DNA of 64,000 bases from Leadbetterella sp964423865 (GCA_964423865.1 CAYRGN010000009.1:25923-89922), one strand, 5' to 3'; numbered from the stretch's first letter, positions 49,588 through 59,379 are shown. A program made the numbers and translations. The notes: a model not told the origin generated them from the letters alone.

Positions 49588-52092
49588 TTACTGGCCTTGT
49601 TGCTGTTGTTCGCCTCCGCCGTCTTTCAGGTCGTCGTTTTTAACGCCTTTCGCCCGTTTCCTGGGCTTCAATGCTTCGGGACCCATCTTGCCTATCTTGT
49701 AATTAAAGGTAATGTTAAAGCCCCGGTTATACCGGTAATCTACCGACTCCTGGATATTCTGGAACGTATGCAGGGTAGACGTGAATTTCATGTGGTCTTT
49801 GAAGAAGTTTTGGGCGTTCAGGCCGATACTTCCTTTCTTGTTCGCGAATTCCTTCCGGAAACCCAGGGCGTAGTGTCCCCATCCGCTCTGCACCCCCTGG
49901 GCAATCACGCTGTTTCCCCGCATAAACCCAAAGCCCTGCACCTGCCAGCCTTTGTTTAGTGTAATCTGGCTCATCACGCGCCCATTGAAATTCCATCCTT
50001 CCGAATTAAAATCCATGCTGATTCCGTCGAGGTTGGGCGCCAACCCGTCGAAAACCATATAAAAGGCTTCCAGCCCCCCGTTAAACGACCACTTCGGTGT
50101 AATCTGGTAATTTCCGAAGAAATTGACCCCGCTGGTCTGGCTCTTGCCCACATTCTCAAAAGTAGTGAGGGTCACGCCTTCTCCCCTCTCCTCAAACTGG
50201 GTAGTAAGCGAAGAAATAGCGTTATCGGTAAACCTTGTAAACACAGAGAAGTTGAAATAGAGTTTATTTATTCCGGCACTCAGGCTGGCCTCCAGGTTAT
50301 TGCTGATCTCCGGATCCAATTGGGGATTTCCCCGGGAAATCCTGAGGGGATTCGACTGGTTTTCATTGGGATTCAGGTGCTGCATGCCCGGGCGTTGTAT
50401 ACGCTGATTATACGCCAGTTTCACGGTATATTTCTGCGCGAAAGTCTTGGATATATTCACGCTCGGAATCAGGTTTCCGTACGAGGGGATATTCAGCGCG
50501 TTCCGGATTTCAGGCGACAGCCCCAACGTGCTGGCGGAGATGTCTGTAAATTCATACCTTCCGCCCACCTTAAAAGTATATTTGTTTTTCGTGGAATAGG
50601 TATATCCGAGGTAAGCCGCCCCGATATTCTGGTTATACGCCAGGTCTCCTACAGACGAGAACCGGCCGGCATTGCTCCGGGTAATGTTTTCGTATTCCGA
50701 ATCTACGACCCTTACAATGCCCTTCACTCCCGCTTCCAGGAGTTGGTTGGTACGCAAAGGGGTGGTATAATCGGCCTGAACCGTAAATTCCTGGTTGCGA
50801 CTGTCGTTGATATTTTCAAAAATCATTCCCTCGCTGCCGGCTGACGGCACCCGGGAAAACCCGGAATTGGAGTTGGTGCGGGAATACAGCGTAGAAATGC
50901 TGAACTCTTTCTGAGGCTTGATCACATGCAGGTAATCGAGGTTAAAGTCCCAGCTGTGATTCGGCATTTTATTGGTCACGTCGAGGCGTGCGCTTTTCAG
51001 AGCCGACTCCGTGCCGTTCACTTTCATAAACTCATCGATCAGCAGGTCTTGTTCCCGGTTAAACGAAAAGGTACCGAAGCGTGCGCCCGTGGAAATGGAC
51101 TTGGAAGTACTGATGTCGTAGTCCATTCCCAGGGAATACCTTCCGAAGACCATGCGGTCTTTGCCATCTCCGTACTGACGGGTAATGTAAGTGGTATCCA
51201 GGACTGATTTTGCCAGGCCTTCCTGGAAGAAATCGGTTTGAGTAGGGTTAAAATTTCCCCGGCCCCAGCCTCCCATGGTAAAGCCCAGCTTTCCCATTCT
51301 CAGGCTTCCGTTCAGCCCCATATTTCCGCCCCGGTTTCCACCGCCCAGATCTATGCCCAGGGAGTATCCTTCCAGGTTATTCTTTTTGGTGATGATATTA
51401 ATGATCCCGGTAGCTCCTTCGGCATCGTATTTGGCCGAGGGTGAAGTAATCACCTCTACCGTCTTCACCTGGTCGGCGGGAATCTGCCGCAGGGCGTCGG
51501 CCACACTGGTGGCCATAATGGTAGAGGGTTTGTTATTGATCAGCACCCGGATACTGGAACTACCCCTCAGCTGTACGTTCCCGTCGAGATCTACCGACAG
51601 CAGGGGTACTTTTCGCAATATCTCGGTAGCGTCACCTCCTTTTGAAGTAATGTCACGGTCCGCGTTATACACCAGGCGGTCTACCCGCTCTTCAATCACC
51701 AGGGCCTGCCCGGTCACTTCCACTTCCCTAAGCATACGTGCGGAAGGGGTCAACATAAACGCACCCAGGTTCACCACCCGGTTTTCTGAAGACAAGGAGA
51801 TGACTTCAGACGTTTTGTCGGTATATCCTATAAAGGAAAAACGAATCACATACTCTCCGTACGCCAGTTCTTTCAGGTCGAATTTCCCTTTTTCGTCGGT
51901 CATGGTGCCGTCTATGGGCTGGTTAAGGTTAGGAACCCTGAAAAGGCTTAGTGTAGCGAACTCTACCGGCGCCCCGGTGGTGCTGTCGCTCAAGATTCCT
52001 GTAATACGTGCATCGCCTTTCACGGCACCGGTTTGCGCGTACGAAAAGCCTGTAACCAGGAGTAATACGGCTGTAAATAAATTCTTCAACAT
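49588..52092 (-). CDS. TonB-type outer-membrane receptor with CarboxypepD_reg domain
   Basis: Encodes 834 residues: signal peptide (MLKNLFTAVLLLVTGFSYAQ), CarboxypepD_reg-like domain (about 30-115, GILSDSTTGAPVEFATLSLF and GEYVIRFSFIGYT), a plug-like domain (about 125-235, VQLRGSSSIRVLINNKPSTI, VEVITSPSAKYDAEGATGII) and a beta-barrel of the OMP_b-brl_3 type. After the last strand a basic, then Gln-rich tail (GVKNDDLKDGGGEQQQQGQ) extends by about 35 residues. No TonB box is clear. The family is abundant in Cytophagales and ligands are unknown. It is divergent from a LytS/LytTR pair, which might regulate it. Confidence 0.9.
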   Translation of the reverse strand: MLKNLFTAVLLLVTGFSYAQTGAVKGDARITGILSDSTTGAPVEFATLSLFRVPNLNQPIDGTMTDEKGKFDLKELAYGEYVIRFSFIGYTDKTSEVISLSSENRVVNLGAFMLTPSARMLREVEVTGQALVIEERVDRLVYNADRDITSKGGDATEILRKVPLLSVDLDGNVQLRGSSSIRVLINNKPSTIMATSVADALRQIPADQVKTVEVITSPSAKYDAEGATGIINIITKKNNLEGYSLGIDLGGGNRGGNMGLNGSLRMGKLGFTMGGWGRGNFNPTQTDFFQEGLAKSVLDTTYITRQYGDGKDRMVFGRYSLGMDYDISTSKSISTGARFGTFSFNREQDLLIDEFMKVNGTESALKSARLDVTNKMPNHSWDFNLDYLHVIKPQKEFSISTLYSRTNSNSGFSRVPSAGSEGMIFENINDSRNQEFTVQADYTTPLRTNQLLEAGVKGIVRVVDSEYENITRSNAGRFSSVGDLAYNQNIGAAYLGYTYSTKNKYTFKVGGRYEFTDISASTLGLSPEIRNALNIPSYGNLIPSVNISKTFAQKYTVKLAYNQRIQRPGMQHLNPNENQSNPLRISRGNPQLDPEISNNLEASLSAGINKLYFNFSVFTRFTDNAISSLTTQFEERGEGVTLTTFENVGKSQTSGVNFFGNYQITPKWSFNGGLEAFYMVFDGLAPNLDGISMDFNSEGWNFNGRVMSQITLNKGWQVQGFGFMRGNSVIAQGVQSGWGHYALGFRKEFANKKGSIGLNAQNFFKDHMKFTSTLHTFQNIQESVDYRYNRGFNITFNYKIGKMGPEALKPRKRAKGVKNDDLKDGGGEQQQQGQ

Positions 52093-52393
52093 TATTCAAG
52101 TTTAAATTCAGGTTGCAAAAATACGGGATATCGGGTCTGGACCGATTCTAATTTAGACCAACGGCAGGATAAAGAGGACAAATGGCAAAAAATACTCACT
52201 CCTTTTCCCCAAAATATAAAACTCTGATTATCAAAATAGTTGAACACAAAAACCTCCCGGAGATCCATCCTATCCTCTAAAAATCGTCAGAAATAGCGGA
52301 TTAAATCTATAGATTACGCATTTTTGTCTTATTCTTGTTTCAGGTAGTAAAATTTATACATAACATTGCAAAGACACTCATTCAAAATTCAAT
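52093..52393. other. Divergent intergenic region of receptor and sensor kinase
   Basis: A TATTTTTG -7 box on the minus strand (52116-52123) lies 24 bases before the receptor start. No exact TAnnTTTG box is seen for the kinase gene. No gene or long repeat is recognised in the rest. Confidence 0.5.
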
Positions 52394-53422
52394 TTGAAAA
52401 ACGTTAGAAGCGATATCATTTTCAGGGGAGTATTCTCCATAGCCTTCTGGTTTCTCTGGATAGTACTTCCTATTCTGAATGCCATTCTTGATGAAGCGGC
52501 CAGGCGCCTGGAATACCAGATGCTTACACTTCCGGCCAGTTTGCTCGCTATCCCCTTTTTCTACCTTAACGCCGAGCTTTTAGCCCCGAAATATCTTCAC
52601 AAAGGCAAAGTAACCCGATATTTTTTTAGCCTGGCGGCATTGTTTGTGGTTTACCTCTCCAGCTATGTATATGCCAAAGATTACCTGGTAGACAGCCATT
52701 CGGTACGGTTTTATGATGCGAGAACGCTCTTCCCGGTTATTTTTGTAACGGGCATGAGTACACTTTACGGGTTAATCACCCTGATCATTTCCCAATCGCG
52801 CAAAGCGGAAGAAGAAAAAGCGGAAAGAATGCGATCAGAGCTGGCTTTCCTTCGCTCCCAGATCAGCCCCCATTTTATCTTTAATATCCTGAACAGTATT
52901 GTTTACCTCATCCGGATAAAATCGGACAAAGCGGAAAAAGTGACCATTGAACTTTCCAAACTGATCCGCTATATGCTGTACGAATCGGAAAACAAATACG
53001 TACTTCTGGAAAAGGAAATCGAATACCTGGAAAACTACGCGGGTTTGCAGATGGTACGGTTCGGGGAAGATGTGGATATCCGGATCAATATCAAAGGAAA
53101 CCCTGCGGGGCTCACCCTGGAACCTATGCTGCTGATTCCCTTCGTGGAAAACGCATTCAAACACGGGGTAGGACTGCTCAAAGATCCATTTATCAATATT
53201 GACCTGGAAATATCCAACGGGAATGTGATGACTTTCTCGGTGAAAAACAAGTGCGGGCCCAAAGAAGAAGACGCGAAAGATCCGGATTCGGGAATCGGCA
53301 TCAAGAATGTCAAGCGGCGTATCGAGCTGCTATACCCCGGCAATCACGAGTTACGTTTGCAGGCGGAAAACGGAATTTTTGATGTATATTTGAAATTAAT
53401 CCTTAAAAAGTCGGAAAGATGA
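52394..53422 (+). CDS. LytS-type sensor histidine kinase
   Basis: Encodes 342 residues starting at TTG (MKNVRSDIIFRGVFSIAF); no ATG is close. Four membrane helices occupy about 8-30, 38-60, 75-95 and 112-132, with no large periplasmic domain. The His_kinase domain has the phospho-acceptor in FLRSQISPHFIFNILNSIVY, and the ATPase part has LLIPFVENAFKHG (N box) and DSGIGIKNVKRRIELLYPG (G box). These kinases pass phosphate to LytTR regulators. It overlaps the response-regulator gene by four bases (ATGA), so the two are coupled. Confidence 0.93.
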   Translation: MKNVRSDIIFRGVFSIAFWFLWIVLPILNAILDEAARRLEYQMLTLPASLLAIPFFYLNAELLAPKYLHKGKVTRYFFSLAALFVVYLSSYVYAKDYLVDSHSVRFYDARTLFPVIFVTGMSTLYGLITLIISQSRKAEEEKAERMRSELAFLRSQISPHFIFNILNSIVYLIRIKSDKAEKVTIELSKLIRYMLYESENKYVLLEKEIEYLENYAGLQMVRFGEDVDIRINIKGNPAGLTLEPMLLIPFVENAFKHGVGLLKDPFINIDLEISNGNVMTFSVKNKCGPKEEDAKDPDSGIGIKNVKRRIELLYPGNHELRLQAENGIFDVYLKLILKKSER

Positions 53423-54126
53423 GGCTCAGATGTATAGTAGTGGACGATGAACCCCTGGGTAGGAATCTGATGGTGGAAAACATTCAGTTGATTCCCTTCC
53501 TGGAGCTGGCAGGCACTGCAAAAAACGCATTTGAGGCCATGGAACTCCTGGAAGCGAACCCCATTGACCTGATCTTTCTTGACATACAGATGCCGGGCAT
53601 GACGGGTACGAAATTTGTGGAGAGCCTCACCCAAAAGCCCATGATTATCTTTGTGACCGCCTACGAAGAATTCGCAGTGGAGAGCTATAACCTGGAGGTG
53701 ATTGACTACCTGATGAAACCAGTAAGCGTGGAACGCTTCACCAAAGCCGCCAATAAGGCTTATGAAAGGTTTGCCCTGGAGAAAAGGGAAGAAAGAACCA
53801 CGGGCCTCGATTACATGTTTGTGAACGTGGAATACTCCCTGGTGAAGGTAAACTTTGACACTATCACGCATATTGAAGGGCTGAAAGACTATATCAAAAT
53901 ATTTGTAACTACGGCCACGCATCCTATCCTGACCAAATCTACCCTGAAAGGGATTGAGGAGAAACTTCCGGCAGGAAAATTCCTGAGAGTACAGAAGTCG
54001 TATATCGTGAATCTTGACAAGATCGAGTCGATTCGTAATCACCGGATCAGCATCGGCAAATTTGAGATTCCGGTGAGTGACAGCAGTATGGAAAGTCTGT
54101 TAGACGCGATAAAATATAACAAATAA
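53419..54126 (+). CDS. LytTR family response regulator
   Basis: Encodes 235 residues. The receiver domain (1-120) has the acidic pair in CIVVDDEPLGR and the phospho-acceptor Asp in LIFLDIQMPGMTG; Lys of YLMKPVSVERF completes the site. The C-terminal LytTR DNA-binding domain (about 135-235) includes HIEGLKDYIKIFVTT and FLRVQKSYIVNLDKIESIRN. With the upstream kinase it forms a two-component system; the target is not known, but the adjacent receptor (divergent) and S10 peptidase (downstream, 65 bases) are candidates. Confidence 0.95.
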   Translation: MRLRCIVVDDEPLGRNLMVENIQLIPFLELAGTAKNAFEAMELLEANPIDLIFLDIQMPGMTGTKFVESLTQKPMIIFVTAYEEFAVESYNLEVIDYLMKPVSVERFTKAANKAYERFALEKREERTTGLDYMFVNVEYSLVKVNFDTITHIEGLKDYIKIFVTTATHPILTKSTLKGIEEKLPAGKFLRVQKSYIVNLDKIESIRNHRISIGKFEIPVSDSSMESLLDAIKYNK

Positions 54127-54191
54127 ACGGCCACCAGGCCGCTGTTTATAGGGCGGTTCGCCCCAGCATTCATTATTCAGAACTAATATTT

Positions 54192-55745
54192 ATGCGAATG
54201 AAAAAAACCCTACTGCTCAGTTTACTCCTCTTAAGTACAGGAGTATTTGCTCAAAACCGGCGCCCTGCCGCTCCTGAAGCCCCCGCGTCTGCGGAAGTCA
54301 AACCCAAAAACGACACCCCGCCCTCAAAGTCTCAGACCCTCGACCCTGACATGACCGTGGTAACGGAATCTTCTGTGACCATCAAAGGCAAGCGCGTACC
54401 CTACAAAGCCGTGGCCGGTACCCAACCCGTGTGGGACGATAACGGGAAGATCATCGCTTCCTGTTTTTATACCTATTACGAAAGAACGGATGTGAAAGAC
54501 CAAAGCAGGCGCCCCCTGGTTTTTTCCTTTAACGGTGGCCCCGGATCTGCTTCGGTATGGATGCACCTCGCCTATACCGGCCCGAAAATCCTGAATATTG
54601 ACGACGAAGGCTACCCGGTACAGCCTTACGGTTATAAAGATAATCCTTATTCTATCCTGGATGTGGCAGATATTATCTTTATTGACCCGGTGAATACCGG
54701 TTTCAGCCGCATCATAGACAGCAGTACGCCTCGCAGCACTTTCTTTGGCGTCAATGCGGATGTCAAATACCTGGCCGAATGGCTGAATACTTTCGTGAGC
54801 CGGGTAAACCGCTGGGCCTCGCCCAAATACCTGATCGGGGAAAGCTACGGAACCAACCGGGTTTCGGGCCTCGCCTATGAATTGCAGAACAACCACTGGA
54901 TGTACCTGAACGGGGTGGTTTTGGTGTCGCCAACCGGACTGGGCATTGAGCGCGACCCCGTACACTCTGCCGGGCTGATGCTGCCCTACTATGCGGCTAC
55001 GGCCTGGTACCACAAGGTACTGGAGAACTCCCTGCAATCCAAAGACCTGCTTGATATACTTCCTGAGGTAGAAAAATTCACCATTGAAGAATACCTCCCC
55101 GCCCTGAATCAGGGAGCAAGCATGAGTGCAGAAAAACGTAAAGCCGTAGCCGCCAAAGTGGCCCGGTACTCCGGTTTAAAAGAAGAGGTGGTTTTGCAAC
55201 AGAACCTGCAGATCAGCACCAATTTCTTCTGGAAAGAGCTGCTTCGCGATAAAGGGTATACGGTAGGCCGCCTGGATTCGCGCTACCTGGGAATAGACCT
55301 GAAAGACGGGGGCGAAAGACCCGATTTTAACGCAGAACTTACTTCCTGGCTCCACTCTTTTACCCCGCCCATCAACATGTATCTCCGGGAGGAACTGAAA
55401 TTCAAAACCGACCTGAAATACAATATGTTTGGCCCTGTACACCCCTGGGCGCAGGACCGCACCAACCTGGCCGAGAACCTTCGCCGGGCCATGGCGGCCA
55501 ACCCCTACCTGCACGTATTGACCCAGTCGGGCTATTATGACGGCGCCTGCGATTATTTCAACGCCAAATACAACGTGTGGCAGGTAGACCCCAGCGGGAA
55601 GCTACAAGACCGTTTCCACTGGAAAGGGTACCGGTCGGGCCACATGATGTACCTTCGGAAAGAAGACCTGATCCAGGGCAACGAAGATTTGAGAGAATTT
55701 ATCAAAATCTCTACGCCCAAAGAGGGACAAGCGGCCAAATACTGA
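54192..55745 (+). CDS. S10 family serine carboxypeptidase
   Basis: Encodes 517 residues with a signal peptide (MRMKKTLLLSLLLLSTGVFAQ) and a Pro/Ala-rich linker. The alpha/beta-hydrolase S10 motifs are present: VFSFNGGPGSASVWMHLAYT (oxyanion), KYLIGESYGTNRVSGLAYEL with the nucleophile Ser in GESYG, YYDGACDYFNAKYNV (Asp region) and KGYRSGHMMYLRKE (catalytic His). Residues in between form the cap domain. It removes C-terminal amino acids, probably from peptides in the periplasm. It follows the LytTR gene by 65 bases on the same strand and ends at a strong terminator. Confidence 0.93.
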   Translation: MRMKKTLLLSLLLLSTGVFAQNRRPAAPEAPASAEVKPKNDTPPSKSQTLDPDMTVVTESSVTIKGKRVPYKAVAGTQPVWDDNGKIIASCFYTYYERTDVKDQSRRPLVFSFNGGPGSASVWMHLAYTGPKILNIDDEGYPVQPYGYKDNPYSILDVADIIFIDPVNTGFSRIIDSSTPRSTFFGVNADVKYLAEWLNTFVSRVNRWASPKYLIGESYGTNRVSGLAYELQNNHWMYLNGVVLVSPTGLGIERDPVHSAGLMLPYYAATAWYHKVLENSLQSKDLLDILPEVEKFTIEEYLPALNQGASMSAEKRKAVAAKVARYSGLKEEVVLQQNLQISTNFFWKELLRDKGYTVGRLDSRYLGIDLKDGGERPDFNAELTSWLHSFTPPINMYLREELKFKTDLKYNMFGPVHPWAQDRTNLAENLRRAMAANPYLHVLTQSGYYDGACDYFNAKYNVWQVDPSGKLQDRFHWKGYRSGHMMYLRKEDLIQGNEDLREFIKISTPKEGQAAKY

Positions 55746-55753
55746 TTTTCTTT

Positions 55754-55785
55754 CGCCCTGCCGGGCAAAACCGGCAGGGCGTTTT
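55754..55785 (+). terminator. Terminator of the S10 peptidase gene
   Basis: CGCCCTGCCGG (55754-55764) and CCGGCAGGGCG (55771-55781) are perfect inverse copies followed by TTTT. Confidence 0.9.
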
Positions 55786-55788
55786 ATA

Positions 55789-55804
55789 TATTTTTGTAAT
55801 TTTG
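55789..55804 (+). promoter_or_regulatory. Two adjacent -7 promoter boxes of the cysteine desulfurase gene
   Basis: TATTTTTG (55789-55796) and TAATTTTG (55797-55804) both match TAnnTTTG, 20-28 bases before the start codon. Confidence 0.6.
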
Positions 55805-55824
55805 CAGTCCATCGAAACAAACTA

Positions 55825-56979
55825 ATGACTACAAAAATATATCTTGACAATGCGGCTACCACTCCCATAGACCCCGCGGTGCTGGAAGTGATGATGCCTT
55901 ACCTTACCGATTTTTTCGGAAATCCTTCTTCTATTCACTCTCACGGAAGGAAAGTGAAATCTGCTATTGAGAACGCCCGTAAAACGGTGGCTTCGCTCCT
56001 GAACACGTCTCCCGGTGAGATTTTCTTTACTTCTGGAGGAACGGAAGCCGACAATACCGCCATCACCCAAAGCGTAGAAACCCTGGGCGTAAAACATATC
56101 ATTTCCAGCCGCCTGGAGCATCATGCGGTACTTCACACCCTGGACCACCTGGAAAAGACGGGGAAAGTAAAAGTAACCTACCTGGAAAACGACAACGAGG
56201 GCGTTCTGGACATTGACGCTATTCCGTCTTTGCTGGAAACCCATCCCCACAGCATGATCTCCCTGATGCACGGCAACAACGAGATCGCCAACCTGCTTGA
56301 CCTCCGGAAGGTGAGTGAAATGGCCCTGGCACACCAGGCTGTTTTTCATTCAGACACGGTGCAGACCATGGGGCATTATGCCTTCGACCTTCAAACCCTG
56401 CCCATAGATTTTATCGTAGGCGCGGCACACAAATTTCATGGACCCAAAGGAGTCGGATTTTTGTATATCAACGCAAAAAACAAGATTTCTCCGTTTATCC
56501 ATGGCGGCGCCCAGGAGAGAAATATGCGGGGAGGAACGGAAAACCTTTATGGAATAGTGGGACTGGCCAAAGCCATGGAACTGGCCGTTTCTCACGTAGA
56601 AGACCATCAAAAGCATGTAAAAAGCCTGAAATCAAGAATGATCGGCTTACTGAAAGAAAACATTCCGACGGTTTCTTTTAACGGGCGGTCAGGCGATGTG
56701 GAAAACAGCCTCTACACCGTACTCAATGTCAGTTTTCCGGAGCATCCCGACAACGAAATGCTCCTGTTTAACCTGGATATCGAAGGGGTCTCCTGTTCGG
56801 GCGGCAGTGCCTGTTCCAGCGGAACCGACCAGGGTTCTCACGTACTCAATGCCCTGAATCTACGTAACGGACGAGCCAATGTGCGTTTCTCCTTCAGCCG
56901 GTTTACCACGGAAGAAGATATTGACCACGCCGTAACGGTCCTCACCCGAATTTTCAGCGAGGTTCCGCAAGCGAAGTAG
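55825..56979 (+). CDS. Cysteine desulfurase (IscS/NifS family)
   Basis: A pyridoxal-phosphate enzyme that moves sulfur from cysteine to an acceptor for Fe-S clusters or thio-modification. It encodes 384 residues. The start MTTKIYLDNAATTPIDPAVL and FTSGGTEADNTAI are family motifs; the PLP Lys lies in VGAAHKFHGPKGVGFLYI, and the active-site loop with the catalytic Cys is VSCSGGSACSSGTDQGSH. It is of the NifS/IscS (group I) type by the long Cys loop. No iscU is adjacent. The gene is convergent with the glycogen synthase gene, with six bases between. Confidence 0.95.
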   Translation: MTTKIYLDNAATTPIDPAVLEVMMPYLTDFFGNPSSIHSHGRKVKSAIENARKTVASLLNTSPGEIFFTSGGTEADNTAITQSVETLGVKHIISSRLEHHAVLHTLDHLEKTGKVKVTYLENDNEGVLDIDAIPSLLETHPHSMISLMHGNNEIANLLDLRKVSEMALAHQAVFHSDTVQTMGHYAFDLQTLPIDFIVGAAHKFHGPKGVGFLYINAKNKISPFIHGGAQERNMRGGTENLYGIVGLAKAMELAVSHVEDHQKHVKSLKSRMIGLLKENIPTVSFNGRSGDVENSLYTVLNVSFPEHPDNEMLLFNLDIEGVSCSGGSACSSGTDQGSHVLNALNLRNGRANVRFSFSRFTTEEDIDHAVTVLTRIFSEVPQAK

Positions 56980-56985
56980 GGGGCG

Positions 56986-58836
56986 TTACCGTCCTTTTTT
57001 CTTCAGCGCCAGGTCATGGGCTGTATCGTAATAGGAGCGCAGGTTGGTCCAGTCAAACACATCGGAGATATTTTCCACCTTGTTCCGCTGCATGATTCTC
57101 TCTCTTCGGTTAAGGGTGACAAATTTGAACATGATGTCGGCCAGCTGATCTGCTGCCTTGTCAAAGTTAGTCTGCTTGCGGTTCACTACATAGATTCCCA
57201 TATTTTCGTGGTCGGCCATCAGTCCCTGAATATAGTCGCCGAAGCCGGACAAGTCGCTGGTTACGGTCGGAATTCCTCTCACAATACATTCGAGGGGGGT
57301 ATATCCCCAGGGTTCGTAGTAGCTGGGGAAAACCCCGAGGTGGCAGCCCCGCACAAACTGGCTGTATTCCAGTCCGAAAAGCGGGTTCGTAGAGGAGATA
57401 AAATCGGGGTGATACACAAATTTCACTCTGTCTTGCTGGTGATTCTGGAGGTTGGTTTGCTCAAAAAAGTGCACGATATCGTCTTTCTCTTTCAGAATGT
57501 GGGTGACCGTTCGCGGCAGCATTTTGGTTCTCCAGGTCTGTATGGTCCGGCGCAGGCGTAGCCGCCAGTATTCGCTTACAAACTGGTTCAGATCGGGCAT
57601 GATGGGGTCAGAGTTCGAGGCGGAGGCGTGGAAGAGGTGTTCGCCGACTTCCTTTTCAATCAGGCGGCAGGTTTCTTCTATTTCGCCCATTACCGCGCGC
57701 GACTGCAACACCTGGGGGTCAATGGAAAATACGGGGTTCCGGGTGATGATGAACATCACCACGGTGATGTCGAGTCCCGACTGCACAATTTTGAAATTCA
57801 AGCGCTTGAGCGCTTCCAGGGTCAGATCATACCCCTTATTTTTAAATTCGTATCGGCCTGAGGTAAAGAAATAGAGTGTATTGTCGAGGTCCCAGGAGTA
57901 GCTCTGGAAAAAATGCCCCATTACAAACTGATTGATCTTCTGTTTGTATTTCAGGTGAAGGTTCTGGAACTCATGTGTCGCCGCGAAACGTGTTATATTC
58001 AGTCCATTGGGGAGGATCAGGTCGCAGGTTCTGCCGTAGAAAACTTCGCATTCGCGGGCGGTTACTTCTGACACCGTAGTTAAGACATTGCATTGCTGAG
58101 CGGAGAGTCTTTCTATGGTGGCCTGGGCTTCTATACCGTAGTGACGGGCCTCTTTTTCCCAGTCGTAGTCTGACAGGTTTTCGTAGAAGTTATCGGTATT
58201 TCCGGCAATGTATCTACCCAGCATCGTGGCGTGGGTTGTAAAAACCGTAGCCACGTTCACGTTATCTTTTTTCAGATCGAGAAGTGCCGTAGAAGCCATC
58301 CATTCGTGAAAATGTACGATGCAGTCGCGGTTTTTCGACTTCGCTTCCACGAACGCCGCGATATAGTCTTTCACCATACTTCCGAAAGCAATCACGCTGC
58401 TGACCAGTACTTCGCTGTTCAGGGTAGAAATACGGTGTCTTTCCCACAAAGCGTACTTCAGTTCATCAATCCGCCCGAGAGCCTGGTTGAAATCCACCAG
58501 TATAATGTGGGGATTCCCGGTGACCAGCCAGCGGCCGTAAAACGCTTCGATTCCCTGGGCGCGCAGATCGGCGGCCACCCGTGCAAACGAGGAGTTATCG
58601 TCATCCAGTCTTTCAAATTCGATACTGGCGGTTTGGGGGAAATACGGCCCGATCAGGCAGTAATTATCGCCCCACTCCTCTACCATAGACGGTACCTTAG
58701 ACCGGATTACGGTATAAATACCTCCTACCTGGTTACAGACCTCCCATGCTACTTCAAAGAGAATGGGCTTAAGGGTTTCCCGTTTCGTAATTTTAATGGT
58801 CTCCTCCTGCTCTCTTTTCAATCTGATCCCAGACAT
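56986..58836 (-). CDS. Glycogen synthase, GT3 (eukaryote-like) family
   Basis: Elongates alpha-1,4-glucan, using UDP-glucose in this family. It encodes 616 residues. The start region PILFEVAWEVCNQVGGIYTV and VIRSKVPSMVEEWGDNYCLI is the GYS N-terminus; HFHEWMASTALLDLK, TTHATMLGRYIAGNT and DLILPNGLNITRF follow. The catalytic C-terminal part includes GCHLGVFPSYYEPWGYTPLE with conserved Glu of the E-x7-E motif. Bacteroidota commonly use this GT3 enzyme instead of GlgA. Nothing else of glycogen metabolism is in the window. Confidence 0.93.
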   Translation of the reverse strand: MSGIRLKREQEETIKITKRETLKPILFEVAWEVCNQVGGIYTVIRSKVPSMVEEWGDNYCLIGPYFPQTASIEFERLDDDNSSFARVAADLRAQGIEAFYGRWLVTGNPHIILVDFNQALGRIDELKYALWERHRISTLNSEVLVSSVIAFGSMVKDYIAAFVEAKSKNRDCIVHFHEWMASTALLDLKKDNVNVATVFTTHATMLGRYIAGNTDNFYENLSDYDWEKEARHYGIEAQATIERLSAQQCNVLTTVSEVTARECEVFYGRTCDLILPNGLNITRFAATHEFQNLHLKYKQKINQFVMGHFFQSYSWDLDNTLYFFTSGRYEFKNKGYDLTLEALKRLNFKIVQSGLDITVVMFIITRNPVFSIDPQVLQSRAVMGEIEETCRLIEKEVGEHLFHASASNSDPIMPDLNQFVSEYWRLRLRRTIQTWRTKMLPRTVTHILKEKDDIVHFFEQTNLQNHQQDRVKFVYHPDFISSTNPLFGLEYSQFVRGCHLGVFPSYYEPWGYTPLECIVRGIPTVTSDLSGFGDYIQGLMADHENMGIYVVNRKQTNFDKAADQLADIMFKFVTLNRRERIMQRNKVENISDVFDWTNLRSYYDTAHDLALKKKGR

Positions 58837-59086
58837 AACGCGCTAAATATTAATAGGTTCATGCTAACTACGGACGTGCAGATCCATAGGTTTTGTACCA
58901 AAACACCTAAAAATAGTAATAAAATAAAACAAAAGTGCGATAGGGTCAAAAATTATATCAAATTGACCCGTCCTTTAACGTCTGAAAATGTCCTACCCTC
59001 CGCAAGCAAACGGGGCACCATACCAAAATTCAGGAAGACCCACCCGCCGTGGCTAAGTCCCTCCACGCTTAAAAATTAATGTAGTA

Positions 59087-59224
59087 CTATTGTCTTGCCA
59101 CACTTATTTTAAGCCCAAGCTCAATGCTCTTATAGCGTGTCGGAAGTTGAATATTCCCGTGACCGTTTTCAATTGGGGGAACAAAACTTTTCTTAGCCGC
59201 AATTTCAGTTGGGCTTGTTTTCAT
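59087..59224 (-). CDS. Possible small protein of unknown function
   Basis: A 45-codon frame from ATG 59224 reads MKTSPTEIAAKKSFVPPIEN and then GHGNIQLPTRYKSIELGLKI, ending SVARQ-stop. Codon choice is plausible and composition balanced, but I do not recognise it. It lies in an AT-rich gap between glycogen synthase and tRNA-Asn, just after the tRNA terminator on the same strand. It could be a fragment of a larger lost gene. No ribosome site is evident. Confidence 0.35.
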   Translation of the reverse strand: MKTSPTEIAAKKSFVPPIENGHGNIQLPTRYKSIELGLKISVARQ

Positions 59225-59261
59225 ATCTTAAATTATTGTACGGAAATGTTGTGCAAGTAGA

Positions 59262-59296
59262 AAACAAAAAAGCACTCACATCGCTGTAAGTGCTTT
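59262..59296 (-). terminator. Terminator of tRNA-Asn
   Basis: AAGCACT (59270-59276) pairs with AGTGCTT (59289-59295); on the minus strand it is followed by TTTTTTG. Confidence 0.75.
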
Positions 59297-59305
59297 ATTC
59301 TCAAG

Positions 59306-59379
59306 CTCCCGAAGCTGGGCTCGAACCAGCGACCCTCTGATTAACAGTCAGATGCTCTAACCGACTGAGCTATTCGGGA
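59306..59379 (-). tRNA. tRNA-Asn (GTT)
   Basis: On the minus strand the acceptor arm TCCCGAA pairs with TTCGGGA, with discriminator G. The D-loop reads AGCTCAGTCGGTTAGAGC and the anticodon loop CTGTTAA gives anticodon GTT (complement at 59343-59345). The T-arm reads CGCTGGTTCGAGCCCAGC. CCA is not encoded. No integrase or duplicated 3' end is seen nearby. Confidence 0.97.

Noticed and set aside
59306..59379. Integration site of a prophage or island at tRNA-Asn
   Set aside because: No integrase, no phage genes and no second copy of the tRNA 3' end were seen within the window.
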